Source: Sphingopyxis sp. PAMC25046 (GTDB taxonomy: Bacteria; Pseudomonadota; Alphaproteobacteria; Sphingomonadales; Sphingomonadaceae). Taken from it: DNA of 64,000 nt. The notes beneath the pieces were generated by a model that worked only from the letters and a program-made list of their open reading frames with translations, was not told where the DNA came from and searched no databases. The translations under genes and the position numbers were made by a program. Below are positions 63,791 to 64,000 of this stretch, piece after piece; positions within the stretch are counted from its first letter, which is position 1; the number at the start of each line of letters is the position of its first letter. The stretch covers positions 1,674,001 through 1,738,000 of the forward strand of contig NZ_CP039250.1 of the NCBI RefSeq assembly GCF_004795895.1. Reading direction: 5' to 3'.

Positions 63791-64000
63791 ATGAATAGCG
63801 CGATCGAGAAGGTTGTCATCGTGGGCGGCGGCACCGCCGGCTGGCTGACGGCGGCGCGCCTCGCAAGTTCGCCGCGGGCGATGGCGGGCCGGCTTTCCGT
63901 CACGCTGATCGAGGCGCCCGACATCCCGACGATCGGTGTCGGCGAGGGCACCTGGCCGACGATGCGCGCAACCCTCGGGGCAATCGGCATCGGCGAGGGC
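63791..64000 (+). CDS. Tryptophan halogenase-like flavoenzyme, N-terminal part
   Basis: The first 70 codons of a gene that runs off the right edge. It begins [20 protein letters not shown], the FAD-binding GxGxxG region of flavin-dependent tryptophan halogenases, followed by [14 protein letters not shown], which matches the GVGE-A-T-I-P segment of PrnA-like enzymes with small changes. In sphingomonads and Caulobacter such genes commonly sit after a LacI-regulated TonB-dependent receptor. The halogenation lysine would lie beyond the window, so activity cannot be checked here. Confidence 0.85.
   Translation, partial: MNSAIEKVVIVGGGTAGWLTAARLASSPRAMAGRLSVTLIEAPDIPTIGVGEGTWPTMRATLGAIGIGEG

Overview
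The window looks like chromosome of a GC-rich alphaproteobacterium of the order Sphingomonadales, most likely Sphingopyxis or a close relative. The reasons are the plsX-fabH-ihfA-merR, infA-maf-RNase E/G-yacG-tRNA-Phe, pyrE-pdxJ-acpS-lepB and ctaC-ctaD-ctaB-ctaG-ctaE-surf1-thrC gene strings, three large TonB-dependent receptors, a carotenoid oxygenase, and GC-rich intergenic palindromes. The genus is inferred from gene order and protein style, not from a database search. I see no integrase, transposase, CRISPR array, rRNA operon or prophage.

Layout. 0.1-2.2 kb: a metal-type PadR regulator coupled to a DUF2218 protein, then a MerR regulator divergent from a methyltransferase with a MerR-type promoter between them. 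2.2-3.5 kb: rplJ-rplL with leader and terminator. 3.5-10.3 kb: a membrane-anchored Pro/Ala-rich protein, then an unrecognised trio (PLP enzyme, ATP-grasp ligase, nucleotidyltransferase), a carotenoid oxygenase and a TetR regulator. 10.4-13.6 kb: a MASE1-PAS-GGDEF cyclase, an MBL hydrolase and a MAPEG protein. 13.9-17 kb: rpmF, plsX, fabH, ihfA, merR. 17-21.5 kb: a GNAT/cupin pair, infA, maf, a very short RNase E/G relative, yacG and tRNA-Phe. 21.7-30.3 kb: two convergent TonB-dependent receptors, folE, a PKHD hydroxylase and a sulfotransferase-like protein. 30.3-37.9 kb: a SixA-like phosphatase, a DinG-like helicase, a SnoaL-like protein, a PilZ protein, class I lysyl-tRNA synthetase coupled to a one-domain asparaginase homologue, and a desaturase. 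38-43.3 kb: a GGDEF-EAL-PilZ protein, an MscS channel and an amidohydrolase. 43.4-47.6 kb: a small conserved protein, an RcnB protein with calcium-loop-like repeats, an orphan 2Fe-2S subunit with a class II aldolase, rpsU and a membrane-anchored FKBP. 47.6-51.5 kb: the minus-strand pyrE-pdxJ-acpS-lepB run and an AI-2E-family permease. 51.7-60.5 kb: the aa3 cytochrome oxidase structural and assembly genes, thrC and an RlmI-like methyltransferase. 60.6-64 kb: a TonB-dependent receptor behind a promoter covered by LacI-type operators, followed by the start of a tryptophan-halogenase-like gene that runs off the window.

How the parts work together. Most of the window is housekeeping (translation, lipid and cofactor synthesis, respiration). 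Accessory interest lies in the PLP/ATP-grasp/nucleotidyltransferase trio, three c-di-GMP proteins, the RcnB repeat protein, the promoter-operator architectures, and two families of intergenic palindromes that recur several times. Four-base start/stop overlaps are the usual way adjacent genes are coupled here (143-146, 7418-7421, 15122-15125, 18432-18435, 36337-36340, 50884-50887, 55451-55454, 55597-55600).
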